From contig CAWFUR010000011.1 in NCBI GenBank assembly GCA_963819115.1, positions 186,001 through 250,000 on the forward strand: a stretch of 64,000 bases of DNA, read 5' to 3'. Below, piece after piece: positions 41,797 through 49,884 of the stretch. Both the position numbers and the translations under genes were made by a program. This stretch comes from JACVRW01 sp963819115. GTDB taxonomy: Bacteria; Actinomycetota; Thermoleophilia; Solirubrobacterales; Thermoleophilaceae. Within the stretch, counting starts at the first letter, position 1; each line of letters opens with the position of its first letter. The notes beneath the pieces are model-generated. The model saw only the letters and a program-made list of their open reading frames with translations, was not told the origin of the DNA and ran no database searches.

Positions 41797-43328
41797 GGCA
41801 CGGGCACCTCGAGCGTGAACGTGCTCCCCTCGCCGTATTCGCTCTCGAAGTCGATCGAGGCGCCGAGCTGCGCGGCGAGGGTCTGGCAGATGTAAAGGCC
41901 GAGACCGGTGCCTTCGTACGGGCGGCCGGACGGACCGCCGATCTGCTCGAACGCCGCGAACAGCTGCTGCTGGTCCTGGTCCTGGATCCCCTTGCCGGTA
42001 TCGATCACGCTGAACCGGACAATGGGGGTCCCGTCGTCGTCCTCCCTGGTGAGGGCGAGCCGGACGCCGCCCTCGTCGGTGAACTTGATCGCGTTGTTCG
42101 TCAGGTTGATCAGGATCTGGCTTAGGGAGCGCCGGTCGCTGTGGACGTGAACGCCCTCGGCTCCGTTCGTGACCTCGAGGCCGATGGCCTTGTCGTCGGC
42201 GAGCGGCCGCAGCCCGACGACCACCTCCTCGAGCAGATCACGGCACTCGACCTCCTCGATGTTGAGCTCGAGCTTGCCGGCCTCGATCCTGGCCAGGTCA
42301 AGCAGGTCGTTGATCAGGGACAGAAGGTGCCTTCCGCTGGACTGCACCGTGCGCAGCTGCTTCTCCTGGTCGGAGTTGAGCGGTCCCGGAAGCCCCATGA
42401 GCAGCGTTCCGGTGAAGCCCAGAATCGCGTTGAGGGGCGTGCGCAGCTCGTGGCTCATGCTGGCCAGGAAGCGATCCTTGGAACGGTTCGCGCCCTCGAG
42501 CTGGCTGTTCGCATCACGGAGCTCATGCTCCACCCGCATCCGCTCGGTCACGTCGCGGATGGCTGCGGTGGCGAGCAGACCCTGCTCGGTCTCGAGTGGG
42601 CTGAGGCTCACCTCGACCGGGAACTCGACGCCATCCCCGCGGCGGGCCCAGAGGTCGAGCCCGGCCCCCATCCGTCGCGTTCGCGGCGTTGCGAAGAAGC
42701 CGTTACGGTGGCCGGGATGGCGCTCCCGGAACCGGGCGGGGATCAGGAGATCCACCGACTGCCCGATGAGCTGGTCCCGCGAATACCCGAAGAGCTTCTC
42801 CGTCTCGGCGTTGGTGAGCTTGATCTGCCCCTCGCTGTCCACGATCACCATCGCGTCGGGAGCGGACTCCAGCAGCGATTGCGCGTATCTCCGCGCGTTG
42901 TCGAGCTCCCGGCCTATCCGCACCTGCTCGGTGATATCGGTTGAGATGAGCAGGAACCCGCCGGGCTTGCCCCCCGAGCCTCGGCGCGGTGTGACGACCA
43001 CGCGTGCGGTGAACTCCGTGCCGTCCCTGCGGACGCGTTGCACCGTGCCCTCCCACTTGCCGTCCCGCGTCGCCTCGCCGGCCATCGCGCCGGGCAGGCC
43101 CAGCAGCACGTCGGCCTCGGTGTGCAGCGTCGTCCAGGACTGTCCGACGATCTCGGCGGGCTCATGGCCGTACAGCCGCCGGGCGCCCTCATTCCAGAGC
43201 AGGATCCCGCCCGCCGCGTCGGTGGCGATGAACGAGTGCTCGGTGGAGGACTCGAGCAGCGTGTCGATGAACTCCGCGGCTTCCCCCGAGCCCGCGAACA
43301 GGTCGCTGCCCTCTACCCGCGAGGTCAT
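41793..43328 (-). CDS. PAS-PAS sensor histidine kinase
   Basis: A 511-aa kinase without membrane segments. PAS domains span about 20-140 and 145-265 (ERMRV marks the end of the second), then HisKA (phospho-His in SMSHELRTPLNAILGFTG, about 275-340) and HATPase (LTNNAIKFTDEG, DTGKGIQ, GTGLGLYIC). It is first in the four-gene signalling operon and lacks its own receiver, so the single-domain regulator next to it is the natural partner. ATG 43328 is chosen as the first good start before the PAS domain; the frame is open upstream but the sequence there is not protein-like. The PAS ligand is unknown. Confidence 0.9.
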   Translation of the reverse strand: MTSRVEGSDLFAGSGEAAEFIDTLLESSTEHSFIATDAAGGILLWNEGARRLYGHEPAEIVGQSWTTLHTEADVLLGLPGAMAGEATRDGKWEGTVQRVRRDGTEFTARVVVTPRRGSGGKPGGFLLISTDITEQVRIGRELDNARRYAQSLLESAPDAMVIVDSEGQIKLTNAETEKLFGYSRDQLIGQSVDLLIPARFRERHPGHRNGFFATPRTRRMGAGLDLWARRGDGVEFPVEVSLSPLETEQGLLATAAIRDVTERMRVEHELRDANSQLEGANRSKDRFLASMSHELRTPLNAILGFTGTLLMGLPGPLNSDQEKQLRTVQSSGRHLLSLINDLLDLARIEAGKLELNIEEVECRDLLEEVVVGLRPLADDKAIGLEVTNGAEGVHVHSDRRSLSQILINLTNNAIKFTDEGGVRLALTREDDDGTPIVRFSVIDTGKGIQDQDQQQLFAAFEQIGGPSGRPYEGTGLGLYICQTLAAQLGASIDFESEYGEGSTFTLEVPVP

Positions 43329-43528
43329 CGCGAGTGCTCGACGTTCTTTGGCTGCTGCCGGCGCCCTGCGCCTGCCGTCGTCTCTTCGCCACCCGGGCGC
43401 GGGCAACGCAATGGGCGTTGCACAACCACCTGATCGGTCTTCCGGGTAACTAACTTGAGTGCTCGGGGAATCTGGGCACCGTGGTGCAAGGACCCGACAG
43501 AGCCCGCACGGCCATGGTCGCGGGCCTC

Positions 43529-43534
43529 TAGGAT
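43529..43534 (+). promoter_or_regulatory. -10 box (TAGGAT) of msrB, leaderless
   Basis: TAGGAT ends 7 nt before the GTG at 43542. The rest of the 213-bp gap to the signalling operon (43329-43528) shows no recognisable riboswitch or gene. Confidence 0.45.
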
Positions 43535-43541
43535 CTCGGGC

Positions 43542-43937
43542 GTGACCGAGAAAGTCGAAAAGACAGACGCGGAGTGGCGTGAGGAGCTGACGCCCGAGCA
43601 GTTCCAGGTGCTGCGTGAGAAGGGCACCGAGCCACCCTTCACCGGGGCGTACACGCACTCCAAGGCGGACGGGATCTACCGCTGCGGCGCCTGCGGGAAC
43701 GAGCTCTTCAGCTCGGACACCAAGTTCGACTCCGGCACCGGCTGGCCGAGCTTCACCGAGCCGGCGGTGGCCGATGCCGTGGAGCTCCACGAGGACCGGA
43801 GCCTCGGCATGGTCCGCACCGAGGTCACATGCGCGCGCTGCGGCAGCCATCTGGGCCACGTCTTCCCGGACGGCCCGGGGCCCACGGGCCAGCGCTACTG
43901 CATCAACTCGGTCTCGCTGGACCTCGAAGAGCGCTAG
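43542..43937 (+). CDS. msrB: peptide-methionine (R)-S-oxide reductase MsrB
   Basis: Repairs oxidised methionine (R form) in proteins. The 131-aa enzyme has the catalytic Cys120 in QRYCINS, the structural zinc cysteines Cys48/Cys51 (RCGACG) and Cys97/Cys100 (TCARCG), and the substrate motif GTGWPSFTEP. The usual recycling Cys near residue 63 is replaced (KFDSGTGW), so regeneration probably uses another Cys or thioredoxin directly. It is a free-standing MsrB, not fused to MsrA. Confidence 0.96.
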   Translation: MTEKVEKTDAEWREELTPEQFQVLREKGTEPPFTGAYTHSKADGIYRCGACGNELFSSDTKFDSGTGWPSFTEPAVADAVELHEDRSLGMVRTEVTCARCGSHLGHVFPDGPGPTGQRYCINSVSLDLEER

Positions 43938-43950
43938 CCGCCTGGCTGGG

Positions 43951-44958
43951 CTAAAGCCCGGCCCCCGGCAGCAACGAGTTCGTGTAAGCGTTGCGCGCGT
44001 CCGGCGTGTTCTTGAGCAGCTTGTTCTCGGTCATCCAGTCGGCGAACCGGTTCCACTCGGCGGGGTCCTGGTAGCCGTAGGGCTTGCCCTTCGGCGGTGA
44101 GAACAGCGGCAGGGTGGCCTTCAGCGACGCGCGCTGGAGTCCGGGATCGAGATCCTTATTCGCCTTCAGCAGGCCGTCGATCGCGCGGTTCGGATCGGCC
44201 TTCAGGTCGCGCACCCCGCGCGAGAGCGCGCCGATGAACGCCCGTATCGTGCCGCCGTCGCGGTCGAGCGCGTCCTCGTTGGCCACGAGCACCAGCTCGT
44301 CGTAGGTGGGGACGCCGGCCCGGTCCACGGGGATGATCCGCGGCTTGCGCCCGCGCCGCTTCAGGTCCACTCCCTCGTAGTTCCAGAAGGCGCCGAGCGT
44401 GGCATCCACCCGTCCGGTGAGCAGGGCGGGTACGAAGCCGAAGCCCACGTTGCGCTCCTTCACCTTGGAGGGGGTCACGCCGTGGTCGAACAGGATCGTT
44501 TGGAGGTAGGCCGACTGGTAGTCGATTCCGGCCGTGCCCACGGTCTTGCCTGAGAGGTCCTTCACTCGCCGGATCCCCGCCTTGGGCAGGGAGATGATGG
44601 AGGTCAGCGGCCGCTGGACGAGCGCCCCGACCGCCACCACGCTCAGGCCCTGGTCGCGGGCCCGCAGCACCTCGGGCTCGTATGAGATGGCCAGGTCCAC
44701 GCGGCCCGCGGCCAGCTGCTTCAGCGGCGCCGAGGGGTCCGTGGGCTGGCGGATGTCCACGCTGATCCCGGCCTGGGAGAAGTGCCCGGCCGCCTGGGCG
44801 GCGTAGATGGGGGAGTGATCGGCGTTCGGGAAGTAGTCGAGCATCAGCTCGATCCGCTTCGACCCCTCGGGGCCGAGACTGTCCTTCTTCTCCCCGCAGC
44901 CGGCCGCGGCAAGCGCGGCCAGGGCGAGGAGGGTTAGGACGACGGGACGCAATCTCAC
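43951..44958 (-). CDS. thiY: thiamine-pyrimidine ABC transporter, substrate-binding lipoprotein (ThiY-like)
   Basis: A 335-aa NMT1/THI5-type binding protein for a thiamine pyrimidine precursor such as HMP or formylaminopyrimidine. The lipoprotein signal ends in AAAGC. The mature part has the family pattern (LDYFPNADHSPIYAAQAAGH, then FSQAGISVDI). GTG 44958 overlaps the permease stop (GTGA) and starts right at the signal peptide, so it is preferred to an ATG 24 nt upstream. The upstream TPP riboswitch settles the pathway. Confidence 0.9.
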   Translation of the reverse strand: MRLRPVVLTLLALAALAAAGCGEKKDSLGPEGSKRIELMLDYFPNADHSPIYAAQAAGHFSQAGISVDIRQPTDPSAPLKQLAAGRVDLAISYEPEVLRARDQGLSVVAVGALVQRPLTSIISLPKAGIRRVKDLSGKTVGTAGIDYQSAYLQTILFDHGVTPSKVKERNVGFGFVPALLTGRVDATLGAFWNYEGVDLKRRGRKPRIIPVDRAGVPTYDELVLVANEDALDRDGGTIRAFIGALSRGVRDLKADPNRAIDGLLKANKDLDPGLQRASLKATLPLFSPPKGKPYGYQDPAEWNRFADWMTENKLLKNTPDARNAYTNSLLPGAGL

Positions 44959-45713
44959 GTGTGGGATTCCTCTCTGCTCCATGGACAGGCGAGCCGCTCA
45001 GCGAGCGTCGCCAGGGCGAAGAGTGCCACCGCCATCAGGGTCAGCAGCACCACGCCTGCGTAAACCCGCGGTGTCTGGAGTTGGTTGTTGCCGAGCAACA
45101 CCAGCCGCCCGAGTCCCTCGTCGGCTCCGGCCCACTCGCCGAACACCGCTCCGATCACGGACACCGTGGCGGCCACGCGGAGCCCGGTGAAGAAGGAGGG
45201 TAGGGAAGCGGGCAGCTCGACCTTGCGCAGCGTCTGCAGCCGGGAGGCGCCAAGGCTCCGCATGAGCTTCAGAAGCTCGACCGGGGTGGCGCGCAGGCCG
45301 TCGAGCACGTTCACCGTGATGGGGAAGAAGCAGATCAGCGCGACAATGGCGAGCTTCGGCCCCATGCCGTAGTCGAAGGCGAGCACGAGGATCGGGGCCA
45401 GCACCACGATCGGGATGGCCTGGGAGGCAACGAGCAGGGGGTAGGCGGCGTCCCGGAGCGGGCGGTAGAGGTGCATGACCACGGCAAGGGTCACGCCCGC
45501 CACCACCGCGATGGCCAGGCCAAGCAGCACCTCGATAAGCGTCACGCGGGCGTTGTCCATCAGCAGCGACCAGTCGTCGCGCATCGCCGTGAGCGTCTCC
45601 GACGGAGAGGCCAGCGTGAGGTCGTCCACACCGTGGAGCGAGGCCACGCCCTGCCAGAGGGCCACGAACGCCGCGAGCAGCAGGCCGGCGAGCAGGATCC
45701 TGGTGCCCCTCAC
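44955..45713 (-). CDS. thiX: thiamine-pyrimidine ABC transporter, permease (ThiX-like)
   Basis: A 252-aa permease of the SsuC/TauC/ThiX type with about six helices and the inner-membrane EAA loop (LLKLMRSLGASRLQTLRKVE) that contacts the ATPase. GTG 45713 overlaps the ATPase stop by 4 nt. The frame is open further upstream but antiparallel inside the ATPase gene. It forms the importer with its two neighbours. Confidence 0.9.
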   Translation of the reverse strand: MRGTRILLAGLLLAAFVALWQGVASLHGVDDLTLASPSETLTAMRDDWSLLMDNARVTLIEVLLGLAIAVVAGVTLAVVMHLYRPLRDAAYPLLVASQAIPIVVLAPILVLAFDYGMGPKLAIVALICFFPITVNVLDGLRATPVELLKLMRSLGASRLQTLRKVELPASLPSFFTGLRVAATVSVIGAVFGEWAGADEGLGRLVLLGNNQLQTPRVYAGVVLLTLMAVALFALATLAERLACPWSREESHT

Positions 45714-46522
45714 GCCGCGCCCTCCGCCAGCGCGTCGAGCGCCCGCCCGGCCAGCCGCGCGAACTCCGGGTCGCCCAGCAGCTCGCGGCGGCGGCGGGGA
45801 CGCGGGAGCCGCACCTCCAGCTCGGCCACCACCCGTCCGGGCCGGGCTGAGAGCACCGCCACCCGGTCGGCCAGGAGGATCGCCTCCTCCACGTCGTGCG
45901 TCACCAGCAGGACGGTGCGCGGTTCGGCGGTCAGCGCGTCCGCCAGCCATTCCTGCATGGCCGAGCGGGTGATCGAGTCGAGCGCTCCGAAGGGCTCATC
46001 CAGCAGGAGGGCGGGACGCCCGGCCAGCAGCGTGCGTAAGAAGGCCACGCGCTGGCGCATGCCGCCGGAGAGCGTGGCCGGCCGCGACTGCTCGAACTCG
46101 TTCAGGCCGAAGCGCGCGAAGAGCGGCTCGGCGCGCCGGCGCGCCTCCGCCTTCGACAGGCCCTGGCATTCCAGCGCCAGGGCGGCGTTCCCAAGCGCGT
46201 CGCGCCAGGGGAGGAGCAGGTCCCGCTGCGGCATGTACGCGGAGGCGTCGCGGCGGGGAGCGCCCGGCTCGGCGCCCTGGATCTCCACCGCGCCATCGTC
46301 CGGCTCCTGCAACCCGGCCACGATCTCGAGCAGGGTGGACTTTCCGCAGCCCGAGGGCCCGACCACGGCCACCACCTCGCCGGGACGGATGCTCAGGTCC
46401 AGGCCCTCGAGGGCGGTCACGAGCGGGCGCCTGCCGAAGCGGCGCGTGACGCCGCTCAGCGAGATCCCAATTCCCTTCAATGATCGAGGCTCCGTCACCG
46501 GAGCCTCGGCCTCGACCTGCAT
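45710..46522 (-). CDS. thiZ: thiamine-pyrimidine ABC transporter, ATPase (ThiZ-like)
   Basis: A 270-aa nitrate/taurine/thiamine-type ATPase. Walker A GPSGCGKST, Q-loop in MPQRDLLLPW, signature LSGGMRQR, Walker B LLLDEPFGALD and H-loop VTHDVEEA are all present. The start is ATG 46522 (MQVEAEAP), 3-4 nt after GGAGGGAG. An ATG at 46540 is rejected because it lies in the conserved TAATGCC of the riboswitch. First gene of the operon. Confidence 0.92.
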   Translation of the reverse strand: MQVEAEAPVTEPRSLKGIGISLSGVTRRFGRRPLVTALEGLDLSIRPGEVVAVVGPSGCGKSTLLEIVAGLQEPDDGAVEIQGAEPGAPRRDASAYMPQRDLLLPWRDALGNAALALECQGLSKAEARRRAEPLFARFGLNEFEQSRPATLSGGMRQRVAFLRTLLAGRPALLLDEPFGALDSITRSAMQEWLADALTAEPRTVLLVTHDVEEAILLADRVAVLSARPGRVVAELEVRLPRPRRRRELLGDPEFARLAGRALDALAEGAA

Positions 46523-46523
46523 A

Positions 46524-46608
46524 GCTCCCTCCGCGGGCATTACCCCACAGGTTCGAAGGGTCAGCGCGAGGGCGCTATCTCAGCCCGCCTGTCCGCGAGC
46601 CCCCCTGG
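46524..46608 (-). promoter_or_regulatory. TPP riboswitch (THI element)
   Basis: On the minus strand: GGGGGG arm, GGGCTGAGA, GACCCTTCGAACCTG, GGGTAATGCC, then GCGGAGGGA. These are the conserved pyrimidine- and pyrophosphate-sensing loops of the thiamine pyrophosphate riboswitch. The final conserved GGAGGGA is also the Shine-Dalgarno of the ATPase gene, so TPP binding should block translation. Confidence 0.96.
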
Positions 46609-46638
46609 TGTGCAGCGTCAGTTTAGAGGCCGCCCGCC

Positions 46639-48069
46639 TCAGGCGCCGGGGCGCGGGTCGGCCAGGGCGTTCACGAAGATCTCGAGCTGCTTCGTGGTCC
46701 AGCACTCGAACACGCCCTCGCAGAACGGCTCGTACACGGACATCACCGAATCCCCGTAGTTCCAGTAGAGGCGCGGCTCGGGGTTGATCCAGAGCATCCG
46801 GCCCGCCGCGTCGGCCACCTTGCTGAACGCCGCGGCGTGGGGCTCGCGGCCATTGGTGCGGGCGTCGCCCAGCACGATCACGGTGGAGCGGGGGTCCAGG
46901 TCGTCGGCCACGCGGTCGAGGAACTCGAGCCACACCCGGCCGTAGTCGGTGTAGCCCGACACGTCGGCCACGCCCGCGTCGGTGGAGATCTTCCGCGACA
47001 CGGCGGCGAACGAGCGCTCGGCCTCGAAAACGTCCGTGACCTCGGAGATCCGCTCCACGAACACGAACGAGCGCAGCTTCCGGAACTGGTCGTGCAGCGC
47101 ATGGAGCACGGACAGGAAGAAGACGCTGGCGCTGGTGACGCTGGTGGAGACGTCGCAGAGCACGTAGAGCTCGGGCCGCCGCGGCCGCCGCGGGCGATAG
47201 CGGAGATCCAGCGGCACGCCGCCGGTCTGCAGCGAGGCCCGCATGGTGCGCCGCACGTCCACCTGCCAGCTGCGCCGGCGCCCGCGGTGCTCGCGCCCCT
47301 GGGTGGCCAGGCGCCGCTTGAGCTGGGCCACCACGCGGTGGACCTGGCTCAGGTCCTGGGTCGGGTTCGAGGGGAGCGTGCGGTCGAGCTCGCGCAGCGG
47401 GCGTGCCGGCGGCAGCGCACGGGTCCGCTCGATCAGCAGCCGCTCGAGCTCGCGGCGCACGTGCTGCTCGAACTTCTGGAGGTTGTCCCGAGGCACCGAG
47501 TCCGGGTCCGGCAGCTCGGCGCCGGCGGGGTTCTGGCGCTCGCCCCGGAGGCCGAGGCTCCGCCTGATGCGCTGCACGTCCACGCCGATCACGCCGGAGC
47601 CCTCGCCCTGGCGGCCGAAGGCCACGATCGCCAGCCGGGCGAGGTCGCGCATCTCGCCATCGGCCCCCGCGCGGATGGCGTCGCGGATGCGGTCGCGCAG
47701 GCTCTCGAGGTCGAGGCCCTCGCCGCCGGTGAAGCGCTCCTCGGTGAGTCCCCGCTCCACCGCCTCCCGCTCCACGGCGCGGAAGAAGAAGCGCTCGAAG
47801 AGCACGTCGAGCACGTGGCGGTCCTCCTGGGACTTGGCCAGGGTGGCGGCCAGCGTCTCGTGGAAGTCCTGCTGTGAGGTCCAGCTCACCGTCTCGAGCG
47901 CCTGGAACGCATCGAGGAGCTCCGAGGTGCCCACGGCCACGCCCTCCTGGCGCATCTCGTCCGCGAGCTCGAGCAGGCGCGCGGCCATGCCCGGAGGCCC
48001 CGGCCTCCCAGGCATCCCTCCGTAGAGGTTCGGGCTACCCGGCCTGCCGGCGGGTTCCGAGGATTCCAT
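46639..48069 (-). CDS. VWA-domain protein, CoxE-like
   Basis: A 476-aa protein of the CoxE-like VWA family; partners of MoxR ATPases that remodel or load metal cofactors into enzymes. The N-terminal ~290 residues are helical; the C-terminal von Willebrand A domain has the metal-binding DVSTSVTS motif (about 310) and VIVLGDARTNG. The start is uncertain: ATG 48069 overlaps the MoxR gene by 35 nt and gives a Gly/Pro-rich lead-in; ATG 48015 or 47988 would begin closer to the fold. No CO-dehydrogenase or other obvious client is nearby. Confidence 0.85.
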   Translation of the reverse strand: MESSEPAGRPGSPNLYGGMPGRPGPPGMAARLLELADEMRQEGVAVGTSELLDAFQALETVSWTSQQDFHETLAATLAKSQEDRHVLDVLFERFFFRAVEREAVERGLTEERFTGGEGLDLESLRDRIRDAIRAGADGEMRDLARLAIVAFGRQGEGSGVIGVDVQRIRRSLGLRGERQNPAGAELPDPDSVPRDNLQKFEQHVRRELERLLIERTRALPPARPLRELDRTLPSNPTQDLSQVHRVVAQLKRRLATQGREHRGRRRSWQVDVRRTMRASLQTGGVPLDLRYRPRRPRRPELYVLCDVSTSVTSASVFFLSVLHALHDQFRKLRSFVFVERISEVTDVFEAERSFAAVSRKISTDAGVADVSGYTDYGRVWLEFLDRVADDLDPRSTVIVLGDARTNGREPHAAAFSKVADAAGRMLWINPEPRLYWNYGDSVMSVYEPFCEGVFECWTTKQLEIFVNALADPRPGA

Positions 48070-48937
48070 CGCCCAGCTTCACGCCCACGCGCTCGGCCAC
48101 CAGGTCGAGGTCGGTCCGGTGCTTCACGATGATCGACATCGTCCGCTCGAGCACGGACTGGTCCACGTCCTCCGCGCCCAGCAGCAGCAGCGCGCGGGCC
48201 CAGTCGATCGACTCGGCGATCGACGGCGGCTTCTTCAGGTCCAGCGAGCGGACCATGTGGATGATCTCCACCAGCTTGCGGGCCACGTGCTCGTCCAGCT
48301 CAGGAGCGTGCAGCCGCACGATCTCCAGCTCGCGCTCCACGTCCGGGTAGTCCAGCCAGAGGTAGAGGCAGCGGCGCTTCAGCGCCTCGGTGAGCTCACG
48401 CGAGTTGTTGGAGGTGAGCAGCACCAGCGGATGCGTGCGCGCCTCGACCACTCCCAGCTCGGGGATCGAGATCTGGAAGTCGGACAGGACCTCGAGCAGC
48501 ATGGCCTCGAACTCCTGGTCGGTCTTGTCGATCTCGTCGATCAGGAGCACCACCGGCTCGTCCGCGGAGATCGCGTTCAGCAGCGGGCGGGCGAGCAGGA
48601 ACTCCTCGCCGAAGATGTCGTCCTTCACCTCCTGCCAGCCGGTGTCGGCCGCCTCGGTCTGGATCCGGAGGAGCTGCTTGCGGTAGTTCCACTCGTACAG
48701 GGCCTTGGACTCGTCGAGCCCCTCGTAGCACTGGAGCCTGATCAGCGAACGGCCGGTGGCCCGGGAGAGCGCCTTGGCCAGCTCGGTCTTTCCCACCCCG
48801 GCCGGACCCTCCACCAGAACGGGCTTGCCCAGCTGTCCGGCGAGAAAGGCCACCAGCGCGGTGCGCTCGTCGGCGAGATATCCGGCGCCGGCAAGGCCGT
48901 CGCGAACCTCCTCGATCGTCTGGAGCTCGTCGCTCAT
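48035..48937 (-). CDS. MoxR-family AAA+ ATPase
   Basis: A 300-aa AAA+ ATPase. Walker A EGPAGVGKTE (about 44), Walker B VLLIDEIDK (about 135), sensor 1 LTSNNSRE and the arginine-finger region RRCLYLWLDYPD are present. MoxR proteins act with VWA partners as chaperones for enzyme maturation, and the partner is the next gene. ATG 48937 is 9 nt after a TATCCT box, pointing to a leaderless transcript. Confidence 0.92.
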   Translation of the reverse strand: MSDELQTIEEVRDGLAGAGYLADERTALVAFLAGQLGKPVLVEGPAGVGKTELAKALSRATGRSLIRLQCYEGLDESKALYEWNYRKQLLRIQTEAADTGWQEVKDDIFGEEFLLARPLLNAISADEPVVLLIDEIDKTDQEFEAMLLEVLSDFQISIPELGVVEARTHPLVLLTSNNSRELTEALKRRCLYLWLDYPDVERELEIVRLHAPELDEHVARKLVEIIHMVRSLDLKKPPSIAESIDWARALLLLGAEDVDQSVLERTMSIIVKHRTDLDLVAERVGVKLGDGILGTRRQAG

Positions 48938-48946
48938 CCGCCGAGA

Positions 48947-48956
48947 AGGATACTTT
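48947..48956. promoter_or_regulatory. overlapping divergent -10 boxes (TATCCT minus, TACTTT plus)
   Basis: AGGATACTTT holds TATCCT on the minus strand (48952-48947, 9 nt before the MoxR ATG) and TACTTT on the plus strand (48951-48956, 7 nt before a TTG at 48964). The two promoters share bases and cannot both be occupied at once. Confidence 0.45.
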
Positions 48957-48984
48957 CGCTCACTTGGCCGCACTTCTCCTGGTC

Positions 48985-49194
48985 ATGGCGGACTTTCTCG
49001 ACCCCGGCCGCGGACCCGATCAACGAGGCGCGTTCCGGGTCTCGCCCACGATCTTCCTCCTACTGGCGATAGGGGGCTTCGTGGTGGGGGCGTTCGGCCA
49101 CCTGATCAGCTCGCGGGCGATCGTGGCCCTGGGGATAGCGATGATCTTCCTGTCCACCGTCTTCATCCCGATCTTCCTGAACATCACTCACTGA
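48985..49194 (+). CDS. small two-helix membrane protein (69 aa)
   Basis: Starts MADFLDPGRGPDQRGAFRVS, then two hydrophobic helices (about 22-39 and 43-65) and almost no tail. Divergent from the MoxR gene. ATG 48985 is used; a TTG at 48964, 7 nt after a -10 box, would add seven residues. No family recognised. Confidence 0.55.
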   Translation: MADFLDPGRGPDQRGAFRVSPTIFLLLAIGGFVVGAFGHLISSRAIVALGIAMIFLSTVFIPIFLNITH

Positions 49195-49245
49195 GATCCG
49201 TCGGTGCGCACCCGGCCACGCCGGGTGCTTCCGCCCAACGCGGGA

Positions 49246-49884
49246 TCAGGCGCGGGTGGCCAGCCCCACTCCGTCACCGACCGGCAGCACGCTCCCGAAC
49301 CACTTGGAACCGGTGGTGAGCTCGAGGTTGAGGGCCCGGGCGGAGGCGAGCGAGGCGGGGTCCCAGCGAGTCTCGGCGCCCTCCGGAGCGGCCACCTCGC
49401 CGGACATCAGCAGGTTGTCGATCACCAGCAGTGCGCCATCCGAGAGCTTCGGCTCGGCCAGCTCGATGTAGCGCGCGTACTCGCCCTTCGAGGCGTCCAC
49501 GAAGAGGAGGTCGAACGGGCCCTCGAGCGCGGGAATCGTCTCGAGGGCATCTCCCTCCACGATCTCCACGCGGCCGGCCACACCGCCGCGCTCCAGGAAG
49601 CCGCGCGCCTGCGCGGCGCGCTCGGGATCGCGTTCCAGGGTCACGACGCGTCCCTCGCGAAGCTGCTCCGCGATATGGAGCGTGGAGTAGCCGATGGCGG
49701 TGCCCACCTCCAGCACCCGGGGATCGAGCGCTCGGGCCAGGGTGGCCAGCAGGCGGCCCGCCTCCCAGGCCACGATCGGCACGCTGTCGCGCTCGGCCAC
49801 GGCCTCCATCTCGGCCAGCACCTCGGAGCGCCGCGGGCGGATTCCCTCCAGGTAGCGCTTTACGTCGTCGTCGAGGATCGTCAT
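49246..49884 (-). CDS. class I SAM-dependent O-methyltransferase
   Basis: A 212-aa methyltransferase of the caffeoyl-CoA/catechol O-methyltransferase family. SAM motif VLEVGTAIGYST (about 57-68), metal-ligand acidic motif LLFVDASKGEY (about 126) and DNLLMSG (about 156) are present, so Mg-dependent methylation of a vicinal hydroxyl is likely. ATG 49884 overlaps the glycosyltransferase stop by 4 nt, making this the last gene of the six-gene NodB/NodS operon. Confidence 0.88.
   Translation of the reverse strand: MTILDDDVKRYLEGIRPRRSEVLAEMEAVAERDSVPIVAWEAGRLLATLARALDPRVLEVGTAIGYSTLHIAEQLREGRVVTLERDPERAAQARGFLERGGVAGRVEIVEGDALETIPALEGPFDLLFVDASKGEYARYIELAEPKLSDGALLVIDNLLMSGEVAAPEGAETRWDPASLASARALNLELTTGSKWFGSVLPVGDGVGLATRA

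Noticed and set aside
43329..43528. c-di-GMP riboswitch upstream of the signalling operon
   Set aside because: The conserved GEMM core bases could not be matched; only generic GC-rich hairpins are seen.
46523..46540. Upstream ATG start for the thiamine-pyrimidine ATPase
   Set aside because: It lies inside the conserved TAATGCC of the TPP riboswitch; ATG 46522 follows the Shine-Dalgarno.
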